Shown here: piece by piece, positions 35,477 to 43,857 of the stretch
Layout of the letters: the number at the start of each line of letters is the position of its first letter
Position numbering within the stretch: the first letter of the stretch is position 1
Source: Actinacidiphila rubida
Lineage (GTDB): Bacteria > Actinomycetota > Actinomycetes > Streptomycetales > Streptomycetaceae
Assembly: GCF_900110255.1 (NCBI RefSeq)
Contig: NZ_FODD01000030.1
Coordinates: forward strand, 41,915-105,914
Length of the DNA stretch: 64,000 bases
Direction: 5' to 3'
The notes under the pieces: model-generated
Databases searched by the model: none
Seen by the model: only the letters and a program-made list of their open reading frames with translations
What the model was told of the DNA's origin: nothing
Translations under genes and position numbers: made by a program

Positions 35477-36361
35477 TCAGGATCCGGTGTCGACTCGTTC
35501 CTGGTCGGTGGCGGCCCAGGAGGCGAGCAGCATGAGGGTGTCGTGGTCGGGGGTGCCGGGTTCGGCGCTGTAGGCGGTGAGGGTCAGTCCGGGGTGGCCC
35601 GGCAGTTGCATGGCGTCGAAGTCGAGGGTGATCTCTCCGACGGCCGGGTGGCGGAAGGGCTTGCGTCCGGTGTGGTGCAGGCGCACGTTGTGCTTGGCCC
35701 ATGCTGCGCGGAACTCGTCGCTGCGGGTGACGAGTTCGCCGATCAGGCCGGTGAGTTCGCTGTCTCCCGGCGCGCGTCCGGCTTCGGTGCGCAGCAGGGA
35801 GACGGTGGTGTTGACCGAAGCGTTCCAGTCGGGGAAGAAGTTGCGGCTGGTGGGGTCGAGGAATTGGAAGCGGGCGATGTTCACCGGGGCGGGGGCGGGG
35901 GCCGTCGCGGTGAACAGGGGGGCGTACAGGGCGCGGCCGAGGTCGTTGATGGCGAGGATGTCGAGTCGGCCGTTGCGGACGAACGCCGGTGACCCGGTCA
36001 TGGAGTCCAGGACGTGCATGAGGCTGGCGGGGACGGCGGCCTTGGCCCGGCGGGTGGCGCGGCGGGCCGGGCGCTGACGCTGAGCGGCGGCGAGGTCGTG
36101 CAGGTGGGAGCGTTCGGCGTCGTCGAGCTGGAGGGCGCGGCAGAGGGCGTCGAGGACTTCTTCGGATGCACCGGCGAGCCGGCCGCGCTCCAGGCGGGCG
36201 TAGTAGTCGATGCTGACCCCGGCCAGGAGGGCGACTTCCTCACGGCGCAGCCCGGGCACTCTGCGGTTTCCACCGCCGAAGGCGGGCAGGCCGGCCAGCC
36301 GCGGAGTGATCTTCGCGCGGCGGGTGGCCAGGAACTCGCGGATCTCGTGGGCGGTGTCCAT
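35477..36361 (-). CDS. XRE-family regulator with MmyB-like ligand-binding domain
   Basis: The 294-residue protein has an N-terminal helix-turn-helix (10-70: LRREEVALLAGVSIDYYARL, ERGRLAGASEEVLDAL). An MmyB-like PAS-type sensor follows at 110-285 (SPAFVRNGRLDILAINDLGR, ALYAPL, PVNIARFQFLDP). Such regulators bind fatty-acid-like ligands and often repress a divergent oxidoreductase gene. Here the divergent operon encodes a CMD protein, a cupin and an aldo-keto reductase, which are the likely targets, controlled from the region 36362-36606. Confidence 0.88.
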   Translation of the reverse strand: MDTAHEIREFLATRRAKITPRLAGLPAFGGGNRRVPGLRREEVALLAGVSIDYYARLERGRLAGASEEVLDALCRALQLDDAERSHLHDLAAAQRQRPARRATRRAKAAVPASLMHVLDSMTGSPAFVRNGRLDILAINDLGRALYAPLFTATAPAPAPVNIARFQFLDPTSRNFFPDWNASVNTTVSLLRTEAGRAPGDSELTGLIGELVTRSDEFRAAWAKHNVRLHHTGRKPFRHPAVGEITLDFDAMQLPGHPGLTLTAYSAEPGTPDHDTLMLLASWAATDQERVDTGS

Positions 36362-36606
36362 GCCGTCCAGGCTAGGCGGGGCGGAGCAGCGGTGGGGGGT
36401 CCTGTCAGTACCTGGAACAGCAGTGCCTTTCCCGGGGCTGTGAGCTGCGGTTTTCTCGATATTGGCCGTGCATGCGGCCCGCGGACCACCGAAGGGCGGT
36501 GGTGCTGAAGATGCCGTCGGGCCGGCGGTGACCGACCGTGAAGTGCAGACCACGTCGATGACCATCAACGGCTATTCGTGCCCGTATCGTCGCAGGGAGT
36601 CATTCA

Positions 36607-36927
36607 ATGGCGAAGCAGTCCGCGCCCCAGGAGCTGGCCGGCATCGCGCCGAAGCTGGTCGAGGTCACCAATGAGGTGCTGTTCGCAGACGTGTGGGAGC
36701 GGCCCGAGCTGTCGCCCCGTGACCGGAGCCTGATCACGGTCAGCGTGCTGGCGGCGCTGTACCGCACCGAGCAACTGCCCTACCACCTGGGCAGGGCCCT
36801 GGAGAACGGGCTGAGTGTCGAGGAACTGTCGGAGGCCATCACGCACCTGGCCTTCTACGCCGGCTGGCCCAACGCCATGACCGCGATCACCCAGCTGAAG
36901 AAGATCGCCGACGAGCGCTCCGCCTGA
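36607..36927 (+). CDS. carboxymuconolactone decarboxylase family protein
   Basis: The 106-residue protein shows the CMD fold core (SPRDRSLITVSVLAALYR, LPYHLGRALENGLSVEELSE, HLAFYAGWPNAM). It has no CxxC pair, so it resembles the true decarboxylase branch rather than AhpD. It follows GGGAGT and is the first gene of a three-gene operon with a cupin and an aldo-keto reductase. This trio recurs in bacteria and probably reduces or ring-opens small carbonyl compounds. Confidence 0.88.
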   Translation: MAKQSAPQELAGIAPKLVEVTNEVLFADVWERPELSPRDRSLITVSVLAALYRTEQLPYHLGRALENGLSVEELSEAITHLAFYAGWPNAMTAITQLKKIADERSA

Positions 36928-36998
36928 CCACCGGCGCGTGCAGCGCAACGACACCCAGCACAGCCGGTGGGCGTGCTGAACCAGAGGGAAAGAACGAC

Positions 36999-37433
36999 AT
37001 GACTGCCAACGGATTTGATCAGATCTTCCCCCTCGGGGAAAAGAACGACGCCTACGCGCAGTACTTCACCGGCCAGAGCTACCTGGCCCCGCTCGCCCCG
37101 GGGAGTGTTCCCGTCAGCAACGTCTCCTTCGAGCCGGGCTGCCGCAACAACTGGCACATCCACCACGGCACCGCCGGCGGCGGGGACCAGATTCTGCTGT
37201 GCACGGCGGGCAGCGGCTGGTTCCAGGCCGAGGGCGAGGATCCCGTGAGCATGGAGCCGGGAACGGTGGTCCGTGTCCCGGCCGGCACCAAGCACTGGCA
37301 CGGCGCGAAGGCCGACTCGTGGTTCTCTCACGTCGCCTTCATCACCCCCGGCGAGGGCGTCAGCAACGAATGGCTCGAGCCCGTCACCGACGAGGTGTAC
37401 GGCGAGCTGGCGAAGAACGGAGCGAACGCATGA
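36999..37433 (+). CDS. cupin domain protein
   Basis: The 144-residue protein is a single cupin barrel. The first metal motif is in NNWHIHHGTAGGGDQILLC and the second in PGTVVRVPAGTKHWHGAKAD, giving His ligands for a metal. Proteins of this type sit next to CMD enzymes and may be isomerases or decarboxylases of small acids. AGAGGGAAAG precedes the ATG. Its stop overlaps the aldo-keto reductase start (ATGA). Confidence 0.85.
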   Translation: MTANGFDQIFPLGEKNDAYAQYFTGQSYLAPLAPGSVPVSNVSFEPGCRNNWHIHHGTAGGGDQILLCTAGSGWFQAEGEDPVSMEPGTVVRVPAGTKHWHGAKADSWFSHVAFITPGEGVSNEWLEPVTDEVYGELAKNGANA

Positions 37434-38287
37434 CCATCCTGGACGAGACCTACACGTTGTCCAACGGCGTCGAGATCCCCAAGCTGGGGCTCGGCACCTG
37501 GTTCATCGACGACGACAAGGCAGCCGCCGCGGTCCGCGCAGCCGCGGAGATCGGCTACCGCAACATCGACACCGCTCAGGCGTACGGCAACGAACGCGGC
37601 GTCGGCGAGGGTGTGCGCACATCGGGAGTTCCCCGCGACGAGCTGTTCGTCTCGACCAAACTCGCCGCGGAGATCAAGGACTACGACCAGGCGGTCGACG
37701 CGATCGACGGCTCTCTCGCGAAGCTGGGCCTGGACCGTATCGACCTGATGCTGATCCACAGCCCGCAGCCGTGGGACGACTTCGGCGGCGGCGACTACGC
37801 CGAGGGCAACCGCGAAGCCTGGCGTGCCCTCGAAGAAGCCCACCAGGCCGGCAAGATCCGATCCATCGGCGTCTCCAACTTCCAGCAGCAGGACCTGGAC
37901 AACATCCTTCAGGGCGCGACCGTCGTCCCGCACGTCAACCAGCTGCTCGTGCACGCCGGCAACACCCCCTCGGAGCTCCTGGCCTACTGCGCGAGCAAGC
38001 AGATCCTCGTCGAGGCGTACTCGCCCATCGCCCACGGCGCGATCCTGAAGAACGCCGAAGTCCAGGCGATGGCAGAGAAGTACGGCGTGTCAGTCCCCCA
38101 GCTGTGCATCCGCTACACCCTGCAGCTGGACGCCGTATCGCTGCCCAAGACGGCGAACCCCGAACACATGCGGTCCAACGCCGAGGTCGACTTCGAGATC
38201 TCCGGCGATGACATGGACGTCCTGCGGGACCTGCGCGACGTGGACTACGGCGAGCACAGCGTTTTCCCCGTCTACAGCGGCAAGTGA
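37430..38287 (+). CDS. aldo/keto reductase
   Basis: The 285-residue NADPH-dependent reductase has the classic barrel motifs: LGLGTWFIDDDKAAAAVRAA, GYRNIDTAQAYGNERGVGEG with catalytic Asp and Tyr, the catalytic Lys in STKLAAEIKDY, and His in DLMLIHSPQPWDDFGG. The C-terminal NADP-binding part is VSLPKTANPEHMRSNAEV. It belongs to the 2,5-diketo-gluconate reductase-like group. It is translationally coupled to the cupin gene and likely acts on the same substrate chain. Confidence 0.92.
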   Translation: MTILDETYTLSNGVEIPKLGLGTWFIDDDKAAAAVRAAAEIGYRNIDTAQAYGNERGVGEGVRTSGVPRDELFVSTKLAAEIKDYDQAVDAIDGSLAKLGLDRIDLMLIHSPQPWDDFGGGDYAEGNREAWRALEEAHQAGKIRSIGVSNFQQQDLDNILQGATVVPHVNQLLVHAGNTPSELLAYCASKQILVEAYSPIAHGAILKNAEVQAMAEKYGVSVPQLCIRYTLQLDAVSLPKTANPEHMRSNAEVDFEISGDDMDVLRDLRDVDYGEHSVFPVYSGK

Positions 38288-38765
38288 GGGCAGACGAGCG
38301 CCACCGCGTGCCGGCACGGGTCGGCCATGACGCGTCGAGCCGGACGCATCCGCGCCGACGGTATTGACGCCGCGGTGGTGTTCGCTGACGCGTCGGCCCG
38401 GATCGTGCCCGCGCGGACTGGCGGGCGGTGCCCGACGTCCTGCGGCCCGCGAGCAGTCCGGCCTGCTGCGCAGTGATCTCTTGCGGAGGAGACAAGCCGG
38501 TGAGGCTCTGACCAGGGCCAGGCCGTGGCCCCGGACGGCCCGTTCCCATGGACAGCCGCCGTGACCTGACGCCCACACGGAGCACCCGCCGGGATCCCCA
38601 CGCCAACGCGTCCCGGAAGCGGATCCCGCACGCCACCTCCGTGCCGGGCCGGGATCACCCCTGAGCCGTACGGGCGCCGTGCCAAGGGGCCGGTTGCCGC
38701 AAGGGACTTCCGCACACAGCCGCGGCACGCTAGACCTCCTGTCGAGGGACTGCCGGGGAGGGACG
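38288..38765. other. intergenic region, no gene seen
   Basis: About 480 bases without a convincing gene. All open frames are Arg-rich with no family resemblance. A perfect 12-base palindrome (CGTGCCGGCACG, near 38308) follows the aldo-keto reductase stop. The last 40 bases carry the ribosome binding site of the next gene. Confidence 0.5.
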
Positions 38766-39509
38766 TTGAGTGATGTGGTTCGCCTGCTGGTCGTGGTTGT
38801 CGTGGCAGCGGCTGCGTACGTCGGATGGCGTCGCTTCCGGTATCCGGGCGGCTGGGCCTACGCTTTCAGCCCCGAACACTCCGAGGCGCGTGACGATCTC
38901 GACGCCGCTCGCCGGCATGCGCGCACGTTGGAGCGGGAGTTGAAGAAGGAACGCGACGCCGCCCAGTCGCAACTGGATCGCGAGCGACGACTCCACAAGG
39001 ACCGGGTGCGTGCCATCGACCGGAGGATCTCCGCACTGCGCCGGCCCGGGCGCGGGGGCACGATCGCCACGCTCGGCGAGGTGACGATCCACGAACACAG
39101 CGTCCTGGCCGGCACCGTGGAGATTCCGCTGGCAGGCCTGACCGTCCGCCTCGACCATGCACAACACCAGCACTTCCTGTACCTGACGAAGCCGAACGGT
39201 CGGAGCCACGTCAAGAAGTACCTGCGCACCGAGTACGACGAGGAGAGCGTCCGCCAGTTCGTCGTGCGGCTGGAGAACGCGGTGGCCGACGAGAACGCCT
39301 TCCGCATCCGCACGGCCGCGGATCTCCAGCAGGCGGAGGAAGAGCTCGCGCAGGTACGCGATGACACCAGCGCCCAGGACGAGGCGCACGCTCGCATCGC
39401 CGAAGTCGAGGAACGCCAGAGCCGTGACACCCGGCTCGATGCGGCGCGCAAGGAAGTGCAGGCCTCCTGCGAACGATGGGAGCACCTGACCGGCAAGCGC
39501 CCACGCTGA
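38766..39509 (+). CDS. membrane-anchored coiled-coil protein of unknown function
   Basis: The start is probably the TTG at 38766 after GGGGAGGGA; GTG 38775 is an alternative. The 247-residue protein has an N-terminal membrane helix (LLVVVVVAAAAYVGW), a charged helix likely to be a coiled coil (residues 40-85, DLDAARRHARTLERELKKER), and a beta-rich middle domain (TIATLGEVTIHEHSVLAGTV, HFLYLTKPNGRSHVKKYL). A second helical part follows (VRQFVVRLENAVADENAF to the end). The middle part resembles small PH-like domains, by pattern only. No neighbours suggest its role. Confidence 0.7.
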   Translation: MSDVVRLLVVVVVAAAAYVGWRRFRYPGGWAYAFSPEHSEARDDLDAARRHARTLERELKKERDAAQSQLDRERRLHKDRVRAIDRRISALRRPGRGGTIATLGEVTIHEHSVLAGTVEIPLAGLTVRLDHAQHQHFLYLTKPNGRSHVKKYLRTEYDEESVRQFVVRLENAVADENAFRIRTAADLQQAEEELAQVRDDTSAQDEAHARIAEVEERQSRDTRLDAARKEVQASCERWEHLTGKRPR

Positions 39510-39998
39510 TCCCACGCGCGCGCGGGCGGCTCCTCTCGTGGCGTCCGATGTCCCCTGAGGCCCACCGGCCACACTTTCGCCGCCTTGACGGACGAGCGGC
39601 GGACAGCCTGGAAAAGTGTGCGTGACATTCCGGGCCTTGTGAACTCAGCACTGATGATGCCGGCAGCCGGGAGCGCCTCCGCCAGCGCCTTTCCACCGTC
39701 GCATCGCACGGTGACCGACGACCGACTCGGGGTCACGCATGCCGCGTCTGCGGGGTGGTCTTCGTGGACGTGTCTTACGGAGCGACACCGGACCGGGCGC
39801 CCGGCGTCCACGCCCTGGCCCGGGTCGAGCTGGCCGAACCGCCCGCCGGGAGCGTGCCGTGAGCAGGTCCGTCGGCGAGAATTCGGGTGGCCCATGACGT
39901 TCATCGCTCGGGGAAGCCGGTTGTTCAACCGACGTGGCGGGTGACGACGGAGGATCACGCTGTTGCGGAGGCGGTCGCGGACACGTACGGCGGCGAAA
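39510..39998. other. intergenic region with possible gene scraps
   Basis: No intact gene. Two short plus-strand pieces read like protein: VFVDVSYGATPDRAPGVHAL near 39760, and PVVQPTWRVTTEDHAVAEAV near 39910-39990, which runs straight into the transposase remnant. The second recalls phage or plasmid 'recombination directionality factor' proteins, but this is only an impression. Confidence 0.3.
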
Positions 39999-40354
39999 GT
40001 ACGGCCGTCCTCGTGTGGATCTCACCCGCGCTGCCGGGCCGCACCCACGACCTGACCGCAGCCCGCACCCACCGCATCATCCGGATCTGCGAACGCCAGG
40101 GCGTCCCGATCCTCGCCGACCGCGCCTACCAAGGTGCCGGCCCCTGGGTTGCGACCGGACTCAAACGGCCACCGGGTGGTGAACTCACCCTCACCCAGCG
40201 CACCGTCAACCGGGCCCTGGCCGCGGCGAGAGCACCAGTCGAACGCGGCATGGCACGGCTGAAGTCCTGGCAGACCTTCCGCAGATGCCGGATCAGCCCC
40301 AACCGCATGACCGTCATCACCAAAGCTGTCCTCACCCTGGAGAGGCAACGCTGA
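39999..40354 (+). mobile_element. C-terminal remnant of an IS5-family DDE transposase
   Basis: About 118 codons match the end of an IS5-family (DDE_4-type) transposase: WISPALPGRTHDLTAARTHR, GVPILADRAYQGAGPWVATG, AAARAPVERGMARLKSWQTF. They contain the second catalytic Asp region and the Glu in PVERG. The N-terminal half with the first Asp is missing, and the frame is joined to unrelated sequence at about 40000. No terminal inverted repeats were found, so the element cannot move on its own. Confidence 0.75.
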
Positions 40355-40743
40355 AAACGCTCAGTGATCGACAACGGATTTGTCAGACATCGCCGCCGCC
40401 ACCGAGGTGACCGGCCGCCCGATGACGAGAATCACCGCGCCGTACCAACGGTACGCACCTCGCGCACCACCCCGCTGACGACCCACCAGCCCGGCACACT
40501 CCCCCGAGCGGCGAAGACACCAAACCCCGCGAGGGCCGGCGGCCCGGGTGAAGTCGGGAGTGGAGGTGGGACGGTACCCGGTATGACGGTCCGCCAAAGC
40601 AGGAAAGTGGCGCAGGGTTCGGCAACCACGGGCGGCCGCGAACACGGAATTCATGCTTCCTGTGCCGTGAGTTCAATCCAGCGTGATCTCCTTCGGGCGG
40701 CCGAAATCTCGGCTGCCCGGACAATGGGGAGGATACGCGCACA
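40355..40743. other. intergenic region upstream of the protease gene
   Basis: No convincing gene. A 15-base palindrome (CGTACC-AAC-GGTACG, 40441-40455) may be an operator. The region 40660-40735 presumably holds the protease promoter; GGGGAGGA at 40727-40734 is its ribosome binding site. Confidence 0.4.
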
Positions 40744-41664
40744 ATGGGGATGCGGACAAGAATCAGGGTCGCCGCCAGATCACTGACGGGGACCGCACTG
40801 GTGCTGGGCGCGCTGCTGATCGGCCCGGGGGGACAGGCCCAGGCGGCAACCCGGTACGATTCCGCCCATCTGGTGTCGATTCAGCAAACGCTGAACTCGA
40901 CCCTGAACACTCCCGGCACCAACTGGGGGATCGACGCGCAGGCAGGCCGGATTGAGGTGCACGCCGACCAGACCGTCAGCGAAGCCGACTATCAGGCACT
41001 GAGCCGGGCCATCGCCCGGTACGGCAACGCGGTCCATCTCCAGCGGGACCCGGGCAAGCTCCAGACGGCGGCCACCGTCATCAACGGCGGCGACTTCATC
41101 ACATCGGGCGGATGGGGCTGCACCTACGGATTCAGCGTGGAGAAGAAGACCGACCCCAGCGTCAAGGGATTCCTCACCGCAGGACACTGCACCGTCGATG
41201 CCACGAATGACGGGGCCTCGGCGTGGTACAACTCCTCAGGCAATTACCTGGGCGACACCACGGGCGGCTTCTTCCCCGGAAACGACTTCGGCCTGGTGAA
41301 CAGCAGAGGATCGGTCAGCTACGTCGGAAACGTCAACGACGGAATTACTGGTGGCGTTCAGGACATCACCTACTCCCGCGACGCCAAAATCGGCGAGTAC
41401 GTGTGTTCGTTCGGGGCCTACAGTCATTATGGATGCGGCACAGTGGTGCAGAACGCCTGGACCGCGGACTATCCCGCTGGAAAGGTGTTCGGCCTCGACG
41501 AAGTCGACGGTATCTGTCGTACCGAAGGCGACAGCGGCGGCCCACTGTACGACGACACTGCCGCGCTCGGGCTGCTGTCCGGCACCGCGTCCACCGACAA
41601 CTGCTTCTCCTTCTACCAGCCTGTGAACGAAGCCCTCAGCTGGTACGGCATGGAGGTCTACTGA
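40744..41664 (+). CDS. secreted serine protease, streptogrisin/alpha-lytic-like (S1 family)
   Basis: The 306-residue preproprotein has a signal peptide (1-35), a short propeptide (36-110) and a chymotrypsin-fold domain. The triad is visible: His in FLTAGHC, Asp in PGNDFGLV, Ser in EGDSGGPLYDD. Cys pairs sit where streptogrisins have disulfides (CTYGF/AGHC, VCSFGAYSHYGC, ICRTEG/TDNC). It is a stand-alone extracellular enzyme. It has lower GC and more AT-ending codons than its neighbours, consistent with transfer next to an IS remnant. Confidence 0.92.
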   Translation: MGMRTRIRVAARSLTGTALVLGALLIGPGGQAQAATRYDSAHLVSIQQTLNSTLNTPGTNWGIDAQAGRIEVHADQTVSEADYQALSRAIARYGNAVHLQRDPGKLQTAATVINGGDFITSGGWGCTYGFSVEKKTDPSVKGFLTAGHCTVDATNDGASAWYNSSGNYLGDTTGGFFPGNDFGLVNSRGSVSYVGNVNDGITGGVQDITYSRDAKIGEYVCSFGAYSHYGCGTVVQNAWTADYPAGKVFGLDEVDGICRTEGDSGGPLYDDTAALGLLSGTASTDNCFSFYQPVNEALSWYGMEVY

Positions 41665-42113
41665 CAGGGCGTCTTGTCCTGCGGGGGGTGCGGGTCCGGG
41701 CTTGAGGCGTCGTGCCGGTCGGCGCTGGCCTCACGGTGGGCTGTCGGCTCACGAGGTCGATCACGCGCTTCTGAGGGGTGGGGGCGGGGTTTTGCCGCGC
41801 GCGAGAGGCGGCAGCCCCGGCCGCGCCCCCGACAACCGGACCAGCGGGAATCCCAGGTGCCGGTCGCGGATCCAGGTCGCGACCGCGCAACCCCGAGACC
41901 CCGAGACCGTGAGGAGCGAACGGGCGGTGAAGGTGACCGGGAGAGACGTGATGGGCGGCGGGCGATGGCGGCCGGGGTCAGCGAGGTCTCGTGGCAGTGT
42001 CGCCGGACGAAGGAATCGATGCGCAGCCAAGGGTGCCGCGACCGATGAGCGGCGCCTGCACCCACCGGCACGCAGCGCACAGCGTGTCGGACGACAGGTG
42101 GCACGATCGGAGT
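41665..42113. other. intergenic region, no gene seen
   Basis: About 450 bases after the protease gene. Open frames on both strands are Arg/Pro-rich without family resemblance. No strong terminator hairpin was found. Confidence 0.5.
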
Positions 42114-42290
42114 ATGGCCCGAGTACAGGGATGGCCGGACGATCCTCACGGCTCTCATCTACCGGAAGATCCGAAACCCGCGGTGGACATCGGCCTGAAC
42201 TGCCGCGCGGTGGTTCTTGTCGTGGGAACAGTCGGCATCCTGGTCCTCGTGTGCTGGGTCCTGCCGCACACGCTCCGGTTGACCTTCTAG
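42114..42290 (+). CDS. possible small membrane protein
   Basis: A 58-residue frame begins MARVQGWPDDPHGSHLPEDP and ends in one clear membrane helix (AVVLVVGTVGILVLVCWVLP). Its composition differs from the Arg-rich shadows around it. The ribosome site is weak (GGAG one base from the ATG), so it is only a candidate. Confidence 0.4.
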   Translation: MARVQGWPDDPHGSHLPEDPKPAVDIGLNCRAVVLVVGTVGILVLVCWVLPHTLRLTF

Positions 42291-42742
42291 CGCCCCTGTC
42301 CCAGCCTCTCCTGGCCGGCCTGCCGGTCGTCCGCTTTGTGGACCCACGCCTCCTGGCGGCCAACGGCGTACGTCCTGCGGGCGAGCGCTTGCAGTACCGC
42401 ACACGGGTCGGGTGCGGATGTACGGTCCGCGGGCCTGCTGCTGACGTTCCGCCATAGTCCCGACTGGTGGCTCTCTGAGGCGCTGCCGCAGTCGGGGAGA
42501 TCCGCGAGGGCCTGGGCCGTCAACGCGGACCCCGAGAGGCGGAGCACATGTGTGAGCGTCTTCCGCGGACACCGTCTGCCCCCGTCCGCCCCGGCGCCGA
42601 ACCGTCGTCCGTCGGAAGGTGGCCGCGGGGCGAGCGGCTCACGTGCCACGGGAGCCCGGCTCGGCAGGCAGCGTGACCGGGCCTCGACAACCTGCCGAAC
42701 AAGTCTCCTGCGCGCACACCGGACTCGGGTACGGCGCCAGGA
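42291..42742. other. intergenic region with an unrecognised minus-strand frame
   Basis: About 450 bases. A minus-strand frame (42287-42649) ends with LARRTYAVGRQEAWVHKADD and could be part of a small unknown protein, but it has no recognised family and no good start. Nothing else is seen. Confidence 0.4.
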
Positions 42743-43477
42743 TCAGCGGGGGTTCTCGTAGTGGCTCACCGCCGCCCTGGCCACCCCCAGAGCGCTCACC
42801 GGGTTCTGGCCCGTGACGAGCCGGTCATCGGAGACGACGTGCGGCTCCATGAACCCGGCTGACGAGTAGTGGGCTCCCAGACCCTCCAGGGTGGTCTGCA
42901 GGAGGAAGGGAACGATGGTCTCGCGGTGGATGGTGCGCTCTTCGAGGTTGCTGAAGCCGGTCATGTTCTTCCCTGCCACCAGCGGAGTTCCGTCCGACAG
43001 CCTGAGATTCACGAAGACCGCCGGCCCGTGGCAGACCGCGGCCACGATGCCGCCGTTCTCGTAGACACGCGCGCCGATCCGTTCGAGGTCGGCGTTCCGG
43101 GGGAAGTCCCACATGGCGCCGTGGCCGCCCACGTAGAAAACCAGGTCGAAGGAGTCGGGGTCGACGTCCTCGGGCTTCGGCGCGTGCTCCAGCTTGTGCT
43201 GCACCCCCTCGTCCGCGCGGAACGCCGGAACCAGGGGCATGGGGGCCTGGTCGAAGCCGTCCTCCGGCGGGGGACCGCCCTGCACGGTGGTGAATTCGAC
43301 GCTCCAGCCGGCTTCCGTCAGCACGGACCAAGGGTCGGCTGCCTCCATCACGGTGTAGCCGGAGCGCTGACCAGTGCTCCCGAGCTGCTGCCACCCGCGC
43401 ATGCCGTGCGCGTCGCATCCCACGGGCAGGGCGGCGCCACGACCGGGAGGCCGGGGTGGCGGGCATGTCCTCTCCAC
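42743..43477 (-). CDS. DJ-1/PfpI family protein (Hsp31-like)
   Basis: The frame encodes about 244 residues with the DJ-1/PfpI core. YTVMEAADPWSVLTEAGWSV and VQGGPPPEDGFD come first, then FDLVFYVGGHGAMWDFPRN. The nucleophile Cys is in VAAVCHGPAVFVNL. It continues to KNMTGFSNLEERTI and FMEPHVVSDDRLVTGQNPVS. This group includes chaperone, glyoxalase and deglycase-like proteins. The N-terminus is odd: the first beta strand that normally precedes the core is replaced by a Pro/Arg-rich stretch. The true start may lie further in, or the 5' end may be damaged. Confidence 0.8.
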   Translation of the reverse strand: MERTCPPPRPPGRGAALPVGCDAHGMRGWQQLGSTGQRSGYTVMEAADPWSVLTEAGWSVEFTTVQGGPPPEDGFDQAPMPLVPAFRADEGVQHKLEHAPKPEDVDPDSFDLVFYVGGHGAMWDFPRNADLERIGARVYENGGIVAAVCHGPAVFVNLRLSDGTPLVAGKNMTGFSNLEERTIHRETIVPFLLQTTLEGLGAHYSSAGFMEPHVVSDDRLVTGQNPVSALGVARAAVSHYENPR

Positions 43478-43527
43478 GGTATGGCGCGGTCCTGACAGGC
43501 GGTCACCGTCGCTCGTAGGCTCCTGGC

Positions 43528-43857
43528 ATGACGAATGAGTACGTGCAGGTTTCGACCGCCACGGAGACTAGGGAGCAGGCTGTCGCGCTGGCGGGGCCGG
43601 CAGTGCAGAAGCGGCTGGCCGCCGGGGCGCAGATCGTCGGCCCCGTCACATCGGTGTTCTGGCACCTCGGGGAGTACGGCACCGGCGAGGAGTGGCAGCT
43701 CCTGCTCAAGACGACGGGGGAGCGGTATGCGGAGCTGGAGGCGTACCTCCTGGAGCATCACCCTTGGGACAACCCGGAGCTGTGCGCCGTCCCGATCGTG
43801 GCGGGCGCTGAGCGCTGCCTCACCTGGATCTCGGACTCCGTGTCCGGGGAGCGTTAG
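43528..43857 (+). CDS. cutA: CutA1-type divalent cation tolerance protein
   Basis: The 109-residue protein fits the CutA1 trimer fold (YVQVSTATETREQAVALAGP, VQKRLAAGAQIVGPVTSVFW, YLLEHHPWDNPELCAVPIVA). The family is linked to copper tolerance and stress, but its exact function is unsettled. Its TAG stop overlaps the stop of the convergent regulator gene (TTAG read both ways). Confidence 0.88.
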   Translation: MTNEYVQVSTATETREQAVALAGPAVQKRLAAGAQIVGPVTSVFWHLGEYGTGEEWQLLLKTTGERYAELEAYLLEHHPWDNPELCAVPIVAGAERCLTWISDSVSGER

